This document shows positions 1 through 12,825 of a DNA stretch of 64,000 nt, in pieces. This DNA comes from Entomoplasma freundtii (lineage in GTDB: Bacteria > Bacillota_I > Bacilli_A > Mycoplasmatales > Mycoplasmataceae). Numbering within the stretch: position 1 is the first letter of the stretch; every line of letters begins with the position of its first letter. Below the pieces are notes generated by a model that searched no databases, was not told the DNA's origin, and saw only the letters and a list, made by a program, of their open reading frames with translations. The stretch covers positions 1-64,000 of the forward strand of contig NZ_CP024962.1 in assembly GCF_002804205.1 (NCBI RefSeq), given 5' to 3'. Both the position numbers and the translations under genes were made by a program.

Positions 1-1371
1 ATGATTAGTCGGGGTAGAACTATGTCTGACAAAGAACTTTGATCAACCATTAAGACAAAATTAGCGGCTGACCAAACAGTAAACCAAGAGATTTATAATA
101 CTTATTTAGCAAATGCTCGTTTTGTGGCCGCTCCACAAAATGCCTTTTTTCTTGTCATCCAATCCACTTTTGGGGTTCGTTTAGTAGAGCCGTTATTAAA
201 GCAAATTTCGACATTAATAAAGGAAGAAACCCAAGTTACACCAAATTTAAAGGCCTTATCAACTGACCGCTGGGAGAAAGAAGAAGCTAACCTTTTAAAA
301 GTGACTATTTCTGAAGTCCAAACTAAAAAAACGAGCTTGGCTTCCAAAAACTATGAGTTCAGTTTTAAACATTTTGTTAGCGGTCCAAGCAACTTTCAAG
401 CCTTTAAAGCTGCTCAAGCTACTGTGCAAAGCCCTGGAAAATGAAATCCCTTATTTATTTATGGGCCTAGTGGGTTAGGCAAAACTCACCTCCTAAATGC
501 CATTGCCTACGAGTTCCGAAGCCTTTATCCACACCTTAAGGTTCTCTATATTTCTAGTGATGATTTTGCTAGACAAGTAGTTGGAAACTTGCAAAAAGGT
601 CATTTCGAAATCGAACAATTTAAAAGCGAAATCAATGCTTATGACATTTTATTAATTGATGATGTTCAATTCCTGGCTAAAAAGGACAAAACAAACGAAG
701 TTCTCTTCACTGTTTTTAATCATTTTGCTGAAAATGGTAAGCAACTTATCTTCTCTAGTGATAAATTACCTGACCAATTAAATGGTTTTGACATGCGTTT
801 AATTACCCGTTTTAACCAAGGTTTGGCAATCCCCATCCAATCATTGGATTTTAATACCGCTAAGGCCATTACAAAGATTGAGTTTGCGAGACAAGACCTC
901 ACAAACAGGGTTAAAGATGAAGTTATTGAGTATATTGCCCAATTCTTTGCTAATGACGTACGGAAAATTAAGGGGTCGGTCACAAAAATTAACTTTTGGA
1001 TTATGACTAACGCCCTTGAAGGACCACTTGATTTACGAATGTTGCAAGATCTTTTCAAAGATATGCCAACTAGTAATCTCGGGGAACTAAATACAAAACG
1101 CATCAAAGAGGTCGTGGCTGATAAATATGGTATTGCTGTGAAATTGCTTGACGGCAAAGCCCGCGTTTCGAACGTTGCCACCGCTCGACATGTCTCCATG
1201 TACTTGACCAAAGAAATTTTGGGGCATAGTTTATCCCAAATCGGTGCAGAATTTGGGGGAAGGGACCATACTACTGTCATGAGTGGAATTAAAAAAATTA
1301 AAAAAAATATGGAAGCCAGTGCTGAATTTAGGAAAAACGTGGAAGCAATTAGGAATAAAATCGTGAGTTAA
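1..1371 (+). CDS. dnaA: Chromosomal replication initiator protein DnaA
   Basis: DnaA binds DnaA boxes at oriC as an ATP-dependent AAA+ filament and melts the origin. The frame runs through in-frame TGA (Trp) codons, for example at 40-42. Seen in order (numbered from base 1): N-terminal DnaB/DnaD-interaction domain, Walker A GPSGLGKTH at about residue 155, Walker B LLIDDVQFL at about 217, and a C-terminal DNA-binding domain with the signature ATARHVSMYL then GGRDHTTVMSG. Two in-frame ATGs are possible, at 1 and 22. The record probably was rotated to begin at the first, but ATG 22 has a weak GGGG 7 nt upstream and starts closer to the usual family N-terminus (MSDKELW), giving 449 aa, so it may be the true start. 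First gene of the dnaA-dnaN-rnmV-rsmA block. Confidence 0.97.
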
Positions 1372-1393
1372 ATACTTCTAAAAATACGTATTT

Positions 1394-1426
1394 AAAAGGC
1401 TTTTAAAGATAAATTCAGAGCCTTTT
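1394..1426 (+). terminator. Hairpin after dnaA
   Basis: An 8-bp perfect stem (AAAAGGCT / AGCCTTTT, loop 17 nt) starts 22 nt after the dnaA stop. It could end dnaA transcription, although the T-run is short. The right arm runs into TTTTCCACT (1423-1431), a 7/9 match to the DnaA box TTATCCACA. That is the only box-like word in the dnaA-dnaN gap, so if oriC has a DnaA-box cluster it is probably upstream of base 1, outside the window. Confidence 0.45.
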
Positions 1427-1468
1427 CCACTTTTAAACACCATAATAATAAAGATAAAAAATAAAAAA

Positions 1469-1504
1469 GAAAATCTTGACTGAAAAACCATCCTTAAGAT
1501 TTTC
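1469..1504. repeat. Inverted repeat upstream of dnaN
   Basis: Perfect 9-bp arms GAAAATCTT (1469-1477) and AAGATTTTC (1496-1504) flank an 18-nt spacer, and the right arm ends 23 nt before the dnaN start. The flanking DNA is an AT-only purine-rich stretch (about 1443-1470). Possible roles are a dnaN operator or 5'UTR hairpin, or an origin-associated structure; the sequence does not decide. A TTGACT hexamer lies in the left part at 1475-1480 but has no good -10 at normal spacing. Confidence 0.35.
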
Positions 1505-1527
1505 AAAAGAAACATGAGGAAAACCCA

Positions 1528-2652
1528 ATGGAATTTAAAATTAACCGTAACGTTTTGCTAGACAATTTAAATAAAGCTAATCGAATTATTGACTTCAAAG
1601 CTGTCAATCCCACATTAACAGGGATTCTTTTGGATGTTTCACCAAATCAAGTCACAATCACCTCAACTAATAATTCATTATCATTCAAAGCCTATCTAAA
1701 TAGTGACAATGCTCAATTGGAAGTTGCAACTACAGGGAAAATCCTTTTAAAAGGCAAATATATTTTAGAAATGCTTCGTCGTCTCGATCAGGAAATTGTA
1801 ACGTTAGTCAACATTGAGAATTCTGAACTAACAATTAAGAATTCAAATACTGAATTTAATTGTGGATTACTAGAGTCAGAAGAATATCCACTTCTTGGTT
1901 TTAAGGAACGTGGTGTTGAGATTAACCTCAAACCAACTAGTTTCCGTCGTGCCTTAAGTCAAACGATTGTGTCAATTGATGAAACAAATAAGAAAATGAT
2001 TTTGACAGGAATGAATTTCCGCATACAAAACCAAGCTTTAATGGTTTCTACAACCGACATGCACCGAATAAGCCAAAAAAAGATTTCTTTGGATATTGAT
2101 TCATCAACACAATGTAACGTAACTGTTCCCTATAAAACTGTTGTTGAGTTAATGCGCTTATTGGATGGGGTCAAGGTTCTTAAAATGGTGGTTTCTGAGG
2201 GCTACCTAACTTTCCTAATGGATAATATGGTTTTCCAAAGCACCCTAATTGATGGCCAATACCCACTGGTTGAGGGAGTTTTCCCCAAAGACTTTAATTT
2301 AACTTTAAAAGTTAACCAAAAAGTTTTCTTAAAAGCCCTAAGTCGTGCAGATTTGTCCGCTGAAACTGGACTGGCACCGATAATTAACCTTAATATCCAA
2401 CAAACTAAAATGGTGATGAAAGCTGATTTAGTAGAAATTGGTAATTTTGAAGAAGACTTCTTTGACTTTGAAAGTGATGCCACTATGCCAATGACAATTA
2501 ATTTCAACCTCAAATATTTAATCGAAGCCATTCGTTCATTTAATGATAATCTTGAGCTGAAATTTGTCGGTTCAACCAATCCACTTTTGATTACTCAAGT
2601 TGATGATGAAAATTTAAAACAAGTAATTCTACCAACATACATTAGTAATTAG
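1528..2652 (+). CDS. dnaN: DNA polymerase III beta sliding clamp
   Basis: The beta clamp is a ring-shaped dimer that tethers the replicative polymerase. The 374-aa product has the usual length and three-domain layout; recognisable parts are the N-terminal MEFKINRNVLLDNLNKA, the central TDMHRIS segment, and the C-terminal NPLLITQ..DENLKQVILP that ends the family. The start is ATG 1528 with a GAGGA ribosome-binding site 9 nt upstream. It lies 156 nt after dnaA and is followed after 14 nt by rnmV, probably co-transcribed with it. No internal TGA codon is needed. Confidence 0.96.
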   Translation: MEFKINRNVLLDNLNKANRIIDFKAVNPTLTGILLDVSPNQVTITSTNNSLSFKAYLNSDNAQLEVATTGKILLKGKYILEMLRRLDQEIVTLVNIENSELTIKNSNTEFNCGLLESEEYPLLGFKERGVEINLKPTSFRRALSQTIVSIDETNKKMILTGMNFRIQNQALMVSTTDMHRISQKKISLDIDSSTQCNVTVPYKTVVELMRLLDGVKVLKMVVSEGYLTFLMDNMVFQSTLIDGQYPLVEGVFPKDFNLTLKVNQKVFLKALSRADLSAETGLAPIINLNIQQTKMVMKADLVEIGNFEEDFFDFESDATMPMTINFNLKYLIEAIRSFNDNLELKFVGSTNPLLITQVDDENLKQVILPTYISN

Positions 2653-2666
2653 GTATCATAATAACG

Positions 2667-3206
2667 ATGATAAAAACTATTCACGAAGTTTTTGTGGTTG
2701 AAGGTAAAACCGATACCCAAAAACTACAAAAAATTCTTGGTCCCAATGTCAAGACTCTTGAAACCCACGGTTTGCGCCTCGACCAAGAATTTTTTGCTTT
2801 TTTAAACCAACTTAATCATCAATGTGGACTAATCATTTTTACTGATCCAGATACAGCAGGTCAAAAAATCCGGCAACGACTTTTAAACGTTTTGGATGGT
2901 CCAGTCAAGCAAGCTTTTTTGCCAAAGACCGCTTTCAACTCCAAAAAAAAGAAAAAAGGGGTGGCAGAAGCTGATGATGAGGCCATCCTTACGGTTTTAA
3001 ACCAATTAATGACCTTTGATGCGTGCCAAAGTGATTGCCTTACTTGGACTGAATATTTAAAACTTAATCTAAATGACAAAAAGCAACGTGACCTTTTAGC
3101 ACAAAAGTTACATTGACCAACAACATTAACTAGTAAAACTTTTTATAAATGGTTGAATTGAAGCGGTCAAACCCAAGAAAAAATTAGAATCTTATTGGAG
3201 GATTAG
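2667..3206 (+). CDS. rnmV: Ribonuclease M5
   Basis: RNase M5 is a Toprim-domain endonuclease that matures 5S rRNA. The product is 179 aa, typical of the family. It shows the Toprim glutamate motif VFVVEGKTDTQKL (residues 7-19) and the DxD-type motif FTDPDTAGQKIRQRL (about 58-72). The reading frame passes TGA codons at 3114 and 3159, both Trp in code 4, and ends at TAG 3206. The last codons contain the GGAGG ribosome-binding site of rsmA, which starts 3 nt later, and the rnmV-rsmA pair is a conserved Firmicutes/Mollicutes neighbourhood (both act on rRNA). Confidence 0.93.
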
Positions 3207-3209
3207 AAA

Positions 3210-4016
3210 ATGACAATCCAAGCAAAAAAACACTTTGGGCAAAATTTTATTAAAGACCCTGGGTTAATTCAAAAGATTGTTAATTTAATCCCTAGTTCAC
3301 CAGAACCTGGTTTAGTGATTGAAATCGGTCCTGGAAAAGGCGCCCTAACTCGCGAACTAATCAAGCGTTTTCCCCAGGTTGTAGCTATCGAAATTGATTC
3401 CGATTTAGCGGACTATTTAGCAACCACAATTGACTCACCAAAACTTGAAATCATAAACGAAGATGTTTTAGAAATTAATTTTGAACAGTTAATCCAGAAA
3501 TACGGTAAACCCAACCAACCAGTTTATTTGATTTCAAATTTACCATATTACATTACTAGTCCGATTTTATTCCAAGTGTTTGCTAATTCCCAAATCTTTC
3601 ATAAAGCAATTTTTATGATGCAACAAGAAGTTGCTCAGCGGTTGACAGCTGAAAAAAATGAGCACAACTATAACAATCTATCTGTTGTCGCAAGTTTTTT
3701 TGGGGATAAAAGGTATGAATTCTTAGTTAAAAGCCATTATTTTCAGCCTCAACCAAAAGTTGACTCCGCCGTTATTAGTTTGACATTCAAAAATGATTTT
3801 TTACAAAAAGTAACCAATCCGGATTTGTTTGTAGCTTTTGTACGTCAACTCTTTAATAACCGTCGAAAAACCATTTTAAATAACCTTGGTACTTACTTAG
3901 GCGACAAACAAAAAGCTAAATTAGTTCTTGAGCAAGTAAAAATTGATCCTCAAAAACGCCCTGAAAATTTAGGATTGACCGAGTTTCTAGAAATTTTTGA
4001 ACTTCTTGATTCATAA
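3210..4016 (+). CDS. rsmA: 16S rRNA dimethyladenosine transferase (KsgA/RsmA)
   Basis: This enzyme uses S-adenosylmethionine to dimethylate the two adjacent adenosines near the 3' end of 16S rRNA. The product is 268 aa. Seen: N-terminal KKHFGQNFIKD, the SAM motif VIEIGPGKGALTREL (about residues 37-51), acidic motif VAIEIDSDL, and the catalytic NLPYYITSPI (about 111-120), then a C-terminal helical domain with RRKTILNNLG. ATG 3210 is preceded by GGAGG embedded in the end of rnmV. Loss of this enzyme gives kasugamycin resistance in other bacteria; it looks intact here. Confidence 0.95.
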   Translation: MTIQAKKHFGQNFIKDPGLIQKIVNLIPSSPEPGLVIEIGPGKGALTRELIKRFPQVVAIEIDSDLADYLATTIDSPKLEIINEDVLEINFEQLIQKYGKPNQPVYLISNLPYYITSPILFQVFANSQIFHKAIFMMQQEVAQRLTAEKNEHNYNNLSVVASFFGDKRYEFLVKSHYFQPQPKVDSAVISLTFKNDFLQKVTNPDLFVAFVRQLFNNRRKTILNNLGTYLGDKQKAKLVLEQVKIDPQKRPENLGLTEFLEIFELLDS

Positions 4017-4040
4017 ACGTAAAATCAAAACGAGGTAAAA

Positions 4041-7000
4041 ATGACTTGAGCAATTTTTCGCAAACAAACTTTTCGTAATCTCAAAAATAATTGAAGCATT
4101 ATTGCTTTAATTTTTGCTTTTGTAATCATCGGAGTTAGTTTGGCGGCTGGAGTTAGTTCTTATCTCTTTAATGCCTACCACTTTACTGTTGAACGAGGTT
4201 TTAAAAATGGGTCTTTTGATGCCATGGTCATCAAAAATGGGTTACGTTGGGACGAACAACAGGATTCTCAACCACAAGACCTTTTTTTGACAAAAAATGA
4301 ACAAGAAAAATTTGAAGAAATTGTAAAGACCGATAAAACTAACGACTTTACAACTGAAGAACGTCATGAAATTTACCGCTTCGTTCTTGCCCACGAGGGT
4401 TATATCCAATCACTTTTATATGATGCCAATCATCCAAGTTTTATTCAGGGCAACAATATCAAAGTGATTCAAGATTGGTTGAATGATTTAAAGCAATTTA
4501 ATGGAAATCTTCTTGCTTATTACCTCTATTACCGTACTCCAGAAGCTTTTGACAAAAATTGAGATGTTCGCACCCATGATTTATTTCTTCAACGACCAAC
4601 CACTTTTTTAGACAAGGAAGTTGATATTGAATTATTAACTTATAATGACAATTGGGTAAAAAACCCTAATAGTTATAAACTGCTCAATAATGGAGAAACT
4701 AATGAACCATCCCTTTTTCGTCAAGAGGACTTTACTTACAATCTTGGTGTTTCTTATGATGAATATCAAAAGCTTTTAAGTCCCCAAGCCATTCATCGAC
4801 CCCTTTTTGTCACTGATAAAAGTTTGAAAAACTTTAATTTAAAAATTGGTCAAGAATTAATTATTGTTAACAAGGAAATGCCGCCCGATAAACGCCTTGA
4901 TAAATATATTATTGTTGGCACGGCGATTATGTCCTCCAACATGATGGTGATGAATGAATATTTAACTGCTTTTATGCCTTTTAATTATTTTTGAGATCAA
5001 ATTCAAAGCCAAGAAAATTACATCAAATTTGAAATCTACATTAGTACCAATCAAGACAGTTATAAAGGTTTTCCAACACGTTATAAAAAGGTAGAGCAAC
5101 GAATTCGTGATGCTAATATTTTCCGCGGTCAAAGCGGCCTTGATAAAAGTGAATGACCATCATTAATTAATTCCAAGCCTCCAGGGTCCTATTATGCCTA
5201 TTATACTTTTTGAATTTCCAACATTAGTATTGTCGTACTCGTAATTGTGTCGACAATCTTTCTAATATTTTTTGTGATTCTTTTCACCACTAACCAACTT
5301 ATTGAAAATAATAAGCGAACCTTACAATTCTTGAAATGTCTTGGTTTTGGTAATGCGGAACTATCATTTTTAAATATGGCAAATGTTCTCTTGCCAATTT
5401 TCCTCGGTTTATTAATTGGTTTCCCTTTTTCTTTTGTAATTCAAAATCTAATATCTTTCCTTCTTGAAAGCCAGTACCCAATGGTTCTAAATTATTGAAT
5501 GATTAGCCCTTGGATGATTTTGATTTACATTGCGATTTGTCTTTTTGTTTTAGCGATTTTCTTTGTAACCAACTTTATTGTTTTGAGTCGTCACAATATT
5601 CTCGAAGTTCGCGAATCAAAAATTATTAAACACATCAAATCGGGACGTTTGCGTCAATGAGTTTATAACCATGTTTCAACAAATACAAAAATTGCCTTTG
5701 CTATTAATGGCGCTAATATTCGTAAAAGTGTGATTACCACGATAGTTCTTACAGTCACTTATTCAGTGATTCTTTTTGGAGTTGGTTTCAAAGAATCAAT
5801 CAATTATCAAGGACGTTCCGCAATTCATTATTATGCCCCTTATAAAAACTATTCTTTAACCGAATCATCACTATTCACAGTACCATCAGAACAACAACCA
5901 AAAGATAACGACCAACCGTGGGATTGACGTTCAAGTCAAGATCCTTTACTTTTGGGTGACGATGACATTGAAGAAAATTCAGAACTTAAACCAATTAATG
6001 ATGGGCAAGATGTTTTGGAAGCTCTTCGCGATGGTCCCTATAATTATTATTTGACATCTGCAGTGATTGATAATTGAGTGAGTTCGGTAGGTGGCGACTC
6101 GGAAAATCCCTTTGAAGAAGCTTTAGAGAAGCTTCAGGCTTGATTAAAAGAAAACGGCATTGCCGAAGGTGTTGTTACTGAAACATTAAAAAGCATTAGT
6201 GTTATTTATGATAATTACCAAAATTTAAAACTCCAATTATCTTCTTTATACGATTGAGATTGAGAAGCTAAAGATGAAAAGGGCGACCCTAAAAACAAAC
6301 TTTATTTTATTGCTGGTCGATTTATCGCTACAAATACAAATGGTCGCACAATGTCACTTGAAGCCCACATCAACCAACGGGTGAAAGGCAATACGCCACC
6401 AAACTCGATTCAAGGAATTGGTCTCTTAGATACCGAAATTCAACAAAAAATGGGTCTAAGTGGTACTAATGATAGATATTTAAATGTTAAACTTTCCCAA
6501 AGTTTAGCTAATAAATTAGGAATTACGAAAACTGAGTTAGCTTTCAATAACCCAACTTTTGATTTATCAATTCCTTTAAATCGAAACACTAGTCATGCAA
6601 TAAAAGTGCGGGCTCGAGTTGTTGAAATTATTAAATCCGAATTTGTAGACGACCGAATTTTTTACGGTATCAATAATTTGAAAGCCCTTTTAAGAGCTGA
6701 TAGTGTAACAGTTGTTAATAAAGATAATGATCAGATTTTCAATGACCAATTCCTCTTTTTTAAAACTGAAATGTTAGCTGATGAAGGTCCCGCCAAAGAT
6801 AAGGGTGCTTTCCAATTTGCCAATGGAATCTTTAGCGAAGAAAAAGTACCTAACGCCTTGCGTTATGTCACACTACCTTTGAATTATAATGATGGTAGTT
6901 CAATTAACGATTTCGCTGACGGAGGAGATAAAACAGAATTGGTTGTATCTGATTACAAACTTTTAGCTTTAATGATTGCCGATGTCACTAAGAGTTATAT

Positions 7001-7397
7001 GCGTTTGATTAATAACATTACGATTATTTTTGTTCTTTTAACTGCTGTTGTGGCCCTACTATTGACTTACTTATTTTTAGTTAAAAACCGCGCCAATATT
7101 CTCTTATTTAAATCACTTGGTTATTCAACGCCTCATATTAGCAACTTTATGATTTGAGGATATCTTTTAGCGGCCATAATCGGGGTTGGTTTAGCCATTG
7201 GAATCTCTGTGCTCGTCGTTAGTCTTTTAGGAACGGTCTTTAACGATGCTTACAATATAACGATTACTTTCACCTTTACCTGACGTTACTCAATCTTGAT
7301 TGTTGCCTTACCAATCATCTTTATTGTTTTGATTTTAGGATCACTTGGTGCTTATACATATCGACAAGATCCGAAAGATGTTCTAGTCTACGGGTAA
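4041..7397 (+). CDS. Large FtsX-type ABC transporter permease
   Basis: A 1,118-aa membrane protein with the topology of MacB/FtsX-type permeases: one N-terminal TM helix (about residues 18-40), a long extracytoplasmic region, a first FtsX domain (about 395-520) that repeats an RTLQFLKCLGFG motif, a second long extracytoplasmic domain (about 585-985), and a C-terminal FtsX domain with the parallel ANILLFKSLGY motif, ending RQDPKDVLVYG. Many TGA Trp codons (for example 5156, 5927, 7155) make it look fragmented under the standard code. Starts 24 nt after rsmA with a GAGG site. FtsX permeases normally need an ATPase partner, and none is adjacent. Substrate unknown; lipoprotein or lipid export is typical of the superfamily. 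Confidence 0.85.
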
Positions 7398-7401
7398 TTT
7401 C

Positions 7402-7485
7402 GGTGGATTAAGTTTGAAACCACCATCCAAATTTATCCAAATCCATTTAAACCGCAAAAAAGCCTTTATTTTTGCGGTTTTTTCT
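7402..7485 (+). terminator. Two hairpins with T-run before gyrB
   Basis: A GGTGG/CCACC hairpin (7402-7424) lies just past the permease stop. A stronger one follows: AACCGCAAAAA pairs with TTTTTGCGGTT (about 7449-7480) and runs into a T-rich tail. The second is a convincing intrinsic terminator separating the dnaA block from gyrB. Confidence 0.7.
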
Positions 7486-7542
7486 TTCTCGTGAGGGGGT
7501 AACGAGAGACCAAAAACCACGCTAAAGTTGCGTAAAATGCGG

Positions 7543-7548
7543 TATAAT
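7543..7548 (+). promoter_or_regulatory. Probable -10 of gyrB promoter
   Basis: A perfect TATAAT lies 34 nt before the gyrB start and downstream of the preceding terminator. There is no clear TTGACA at normal spacing; TTGCGT at 7528 is too close. Recognition may rely on the -10, as is common in Mollicutes. Confidence 0.5.
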
Positions 7549-7564
7549 ATATATAAATTGTTAA

Positions 7565-9490
<1,926 letters not shown>

Positions 9491-9575
9491 ACCCATTAAT
9501 CATTTTTAAAAATTATGTATTTGTCTATTTATTCAATTTAACAAAATAATAAATAACCTAGGAGAGAATAAAACA

Positions 9576-10172
9576 ATGTCAAACCAAAAAACCACAATTT
9601 ATAATGCCGGAAGTATGTTTACTGAAGCCCAATGAAATACTCGTAAATTAGAAGGCGAAGCCCTTCGTAAACTTTTCCCTGATTTTGAAGTTTTAAACCC
9701 TGTTGATTTTGATACTAACCAAGCCGTTAGACCAACCAACCTTGATATTTTTGAAAAGGATTACGAAGGTCTTTCAAAATCAAAATATGTCATTATTGAA
9801 ATCGATGGTTGAGATTCTGGTACCCATATGGAATATGGATTAATGTTTGAACAAGCTTTGCATAATTCAAATAAATACCTTTTCTGTGTAATGTCGGATT
9901 TCCGTGTTCCTCAAGGACTTTTAAAAGGCGAAATTCCAGGCTTTGGAATTAACGAAATGATTAGTGGTTCATTCTTTTATCCACCACTTAACCAAGGTGA
10001 AGTACCCCAATTAATTGTTTGTTCTTCACATGCTAAAGCTCGCGAAGCCATTAAAGCCATTGAAGATGGTCAAACTCAAGATTACTGTCAACGTTTTGAT
10101 AAAAAATTCCTTTATACTCGTGACGATATGTACCATGGTTTTGAAAAAAACGACGACCGCAAAAAGGCTTAG
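9576..10172 (+). CDS. Nucleoside 2-deoxyribosyltransferase-like protein
   Basis: The 198-aa product resembles the nucleoside 2-deoxyribosyltransferase family, which swaps bases on deoxynucleosides in salvage. Seen: N-terminal IYNAGSMFTEAQWNTRKLEG, then VIIEIDGWDSGTHMEYG (about residues 72-88), matching the family pattern D...GT..E.G that holds the catalytic glutamate (about E86). ATG 9576 follows CTAGGAGAG. It sits between gyrB and gyrA, so all three may be co-transcribed. Mollicutes lack de novo nucleotide synthesis, which fits a salvage role; whether it is a transferase or a hydrolase cannot be told. Confidence 0.8.
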
Positions 10173-10231
10173 TGATCACTAAGATAAAAAATGACTCAAA
10201 TAACTGAAAATAGAAAGCAAGGTGATTGCTA

Positions 10232-12712
10232 ATGAGCGAAGATAATAAAGAATTAAAACCGTTCAACCATGGCAAAATCGAGCCCATCGATATTGCCGCC
10301 GAAATTCGAAAGGACTTTTTAGAATACGCCATGAGCGTTATTGTATCGCGAGCTTTACCCGATTTAAAAGATGGTTTAAAACCGGTACAACGTCGAATTA
10401 TTTACGCAATGGATGACTTAGGAATCACTGCTGATAAACCTCATAAAAAATCAGCTCGTATTGTTGGAGAAGTAATTGGTAAATATCACCCCCATGGTGA
10501 TACAGCGGTTTATGAAGCAATGGTCCGCATGGCTCAAGATTTTTCTTTCCGCTACCCTTTGGTTGATGGTCACGGAAACTTTGGTTCAATCGATGGTGAT
10601 GGGGCTGCGGCAATGCGTTATACTGAAGCGCGGTTGACAAAAGTTTCTCAACAACTAATTGCAGATATTGATATGGACACGGTGCCATTTATTGATAACT
10701 ACGATGCTAGTGAAAAAGAACCTGCCTATTTAACCGGTTATTTTCCGAACCTTTTGGCCAATGGAGCTGTTGGAATTGCGGTGGGGATGGCTACATCAAT
10801 TCCACCCCATAATCTTCGTGAAGTGGTTGGAGCAATTAATGCCTATATTGATAACCCTAACATCACCATTGACGAAATTTTAGATAACCACATTTTGGGT
10901 CCTGATTTTCCAACCGGAGCTTTGGTAACGGTTGGAAATCGAATGCGTGAAGGCTACCATACTGGACGTGGATCGGTAACGGTTCGTGCCAAGATTTCTA
11001 TTGAAGAAGATAATCGTCATTCGCGTTTAATAATTACCGAAATCCCTTACCAAACAAATAAAGCTCGCATCATTGAACGAATTGCTGAACTAGCCAAAGA
11101 AAAAACCATTGAAGGCATTAGTGATATTCGCGATGAATCAAATTACAAAGGAATGCGTGTTGTAATTGATTTAAAACGTGATGCAAATCCCGAAGTGGTC
11201 TTATCAAAAATTTATAAATATACGGCTTTACAATCAAGTTTCTCTTTAAATTTACTAGCCTTACATAATAACATTCCGACACTTTTAGACTTAAAAACAA
11301 TTATTAAAAACTATGTTGAATACCAAATCAATATCATCATTAAACGTTCATTATTTGAAAAAAACAAATTAGAAAAACGTTTTCATATTTTGGAAGCCCT
11401 AAATAAAGCGCTTGATGATGTTGATAATGTTATTCAAATTCTTCGTAGTTCAAAGACTAGTGAAGAAGCTAAGACTAAACTAACAACAAGCTTTGGTTTT
11501 GATGAAGAACAAAATAAGGCCATTCTCGATATTCGTCTTCAACGTTTGGTTGCTTTAGAGCGTACTAAAATTATGGAAGAAATGGACCAAATTAAAATTC
11601 GTTTAACTTACTTAAATAATTTAATTCAAGAACCAAGTGCTCAAAATAGTGCCCTCAAGTCTCATTTGCAAACGATTGCTGACAAATTCGGTGATGATCG
11701 TCGTAGTCAACCAATTAGTGAATCATCAATTAATATTGATGATGAAGAGCTAATCCCTGATTTAAAAATGATGGTGGTGCTCTCACAAGATGGCTATATT
11801 CGTCGGATTGATCCAGAAGAATTCCGCGTTCAAAAACGTGGAGGTCGTGGAGTCATGGTTAACTCCAATCACGATGACCCAATTGTTTTAGCGACAATGG
11901 GGAAAACTCATGATTGAATTCTTTTCTTTACTAATTCTGGTAAAGTTTTCCGCACAAAAGGTTATAACATTCGTAAATACTCGCGAACTAATCGTGGGTT
12001 ACCAATTGTTAACTTCTTAAACGGTTTAGAGCCAAAAGACCAAATTACAGCGATTTTACCGTTGCGTAACAAAAAAGAAAAGTTCAAATACCTAACTTTC
12101 GTGACGGCTAAAGGACAAATTAAACGAACCCCGTTAGACCAATTTGACAAAATTAACCAAAATGGAAAAATTGCGATTTCCTTAAGAGATGGTGACGAAT
12201 TGGTCACTGCTTTTCCAACAACGGGCAACGACACAATTATGATTGCCAACCGAAGTGGAAAAGTGATTCGTATTAACGAAGATTTAGTTAGACCACTTTC
12301 AAGAACTGCTAGTGGAGTTAAAGCGATTAAACTTGATGAAGGTGATACGGTTGTTGGAGCCGTTACCTCCTTTAAAGTTGAACACGTAACTACCCTTTCT
12401 TCAAAAGGAAGTTTCAAAAAGACTGCTCTTGACCAATACCGTATTTCTGGCCGCAACGGAAAAGGTATTAAGGTTATGAACCTTAACGATGGAAAATTTG
12501 CCGCCATTTTAGCGGCTCGTGAAACCGATCTTTTATTAATCATTTCTAGTGATGGAAATTTAATTAAAGTTCGTGCTTCAGATATTCCGACCCTTGGTCG
12601 TTCAACTGCGGGGGTTAGAGGAATTCGTCTCCAAGAAGGTAGTGAAATTCAAGCGGTCACTTTGCAATATCGTAAGCATGGTGAGGAAAACCAAGACTTC
12701 GAAGAAGATTAA
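10232..12712 (+). CDS. gyrA: DNA gyrase subunit A
   Basis: GyrA is the DNA cleavage/rejoining subunit of gyrase. The product is 826 aa. The winged-helix active site contains [17 protein letters not shown] (residues 86-102; T91 and E95 are the positions equivalent to E. coli quinolone-resistance residues 83 and 87) and the catalytic tyrosine in [10 protein letters not shown] (Y130). The C-terminal half carries beta-pinwheel repeats, including the GyrA-box-like QKRGGRG and the related GRNGKG. An upstream in-frame TTG exists, but ATG 10232 with AAGG before it is better. TGA at 11915 is Trp. A strong terminator follows. Confidence 0.97.
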
Positions 12713-12763
12713 AACGGTGAAGTGATTTTCAATAAAACAAAAATCAACAACCCTAATTTAAAC

Positions 12764-12797
12764 AAAAAACTGTTTAGCGAAAGCTAAACAGTTTTTT
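12764..12797. terminator. Bidirectional terminator gyrA / antiporter gene
   Basis: The arms AAAAAACTGTTTAGC and GCTAAACAGTTTTTT pair perfectly around a GAAA tetraloop. Flanking A and T runs let it serve both gyrA (plus) and the convergent transporter gene (minus). Confidence 0.9.
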
Positions 12798-12825
12798 GTT
12801 TTTCTAGAATTTTCTAAAAATTATA

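Noticed and set aside
525-533. Perfect DnaA box TTATCCACA inside dnaA; other perfect copies at 47472 and 54946
   Set aside because: Isolated single 9-mers within coding sequence at unrelated loci; no clustering, so not called origin elements.
720-1280. 186-aa antisense ORF over dnaA, and similar ones over gyrA (11962-12543) and mnmE (26279-26815)
   Set aside because: Shadows of strongly conserved genes, no ribosome-binding sites, no protein-like composition.
4140-7157. The permease seems broken into four or more pieces
   Set aside because: All breaks are TGA codons in one continuous frame; under code 4 it is intact. The same reasoning rejects pseudogene calls for gyrB, serS, glpK, mngB and others.
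10502-10516. Quinolone-resistance mutation in GyrA (Thr at the Ser83-equivalent position)
   Set aside because: Thr91 with Glu95 also occurs naturally in other bacteria; no basis to call resistance.
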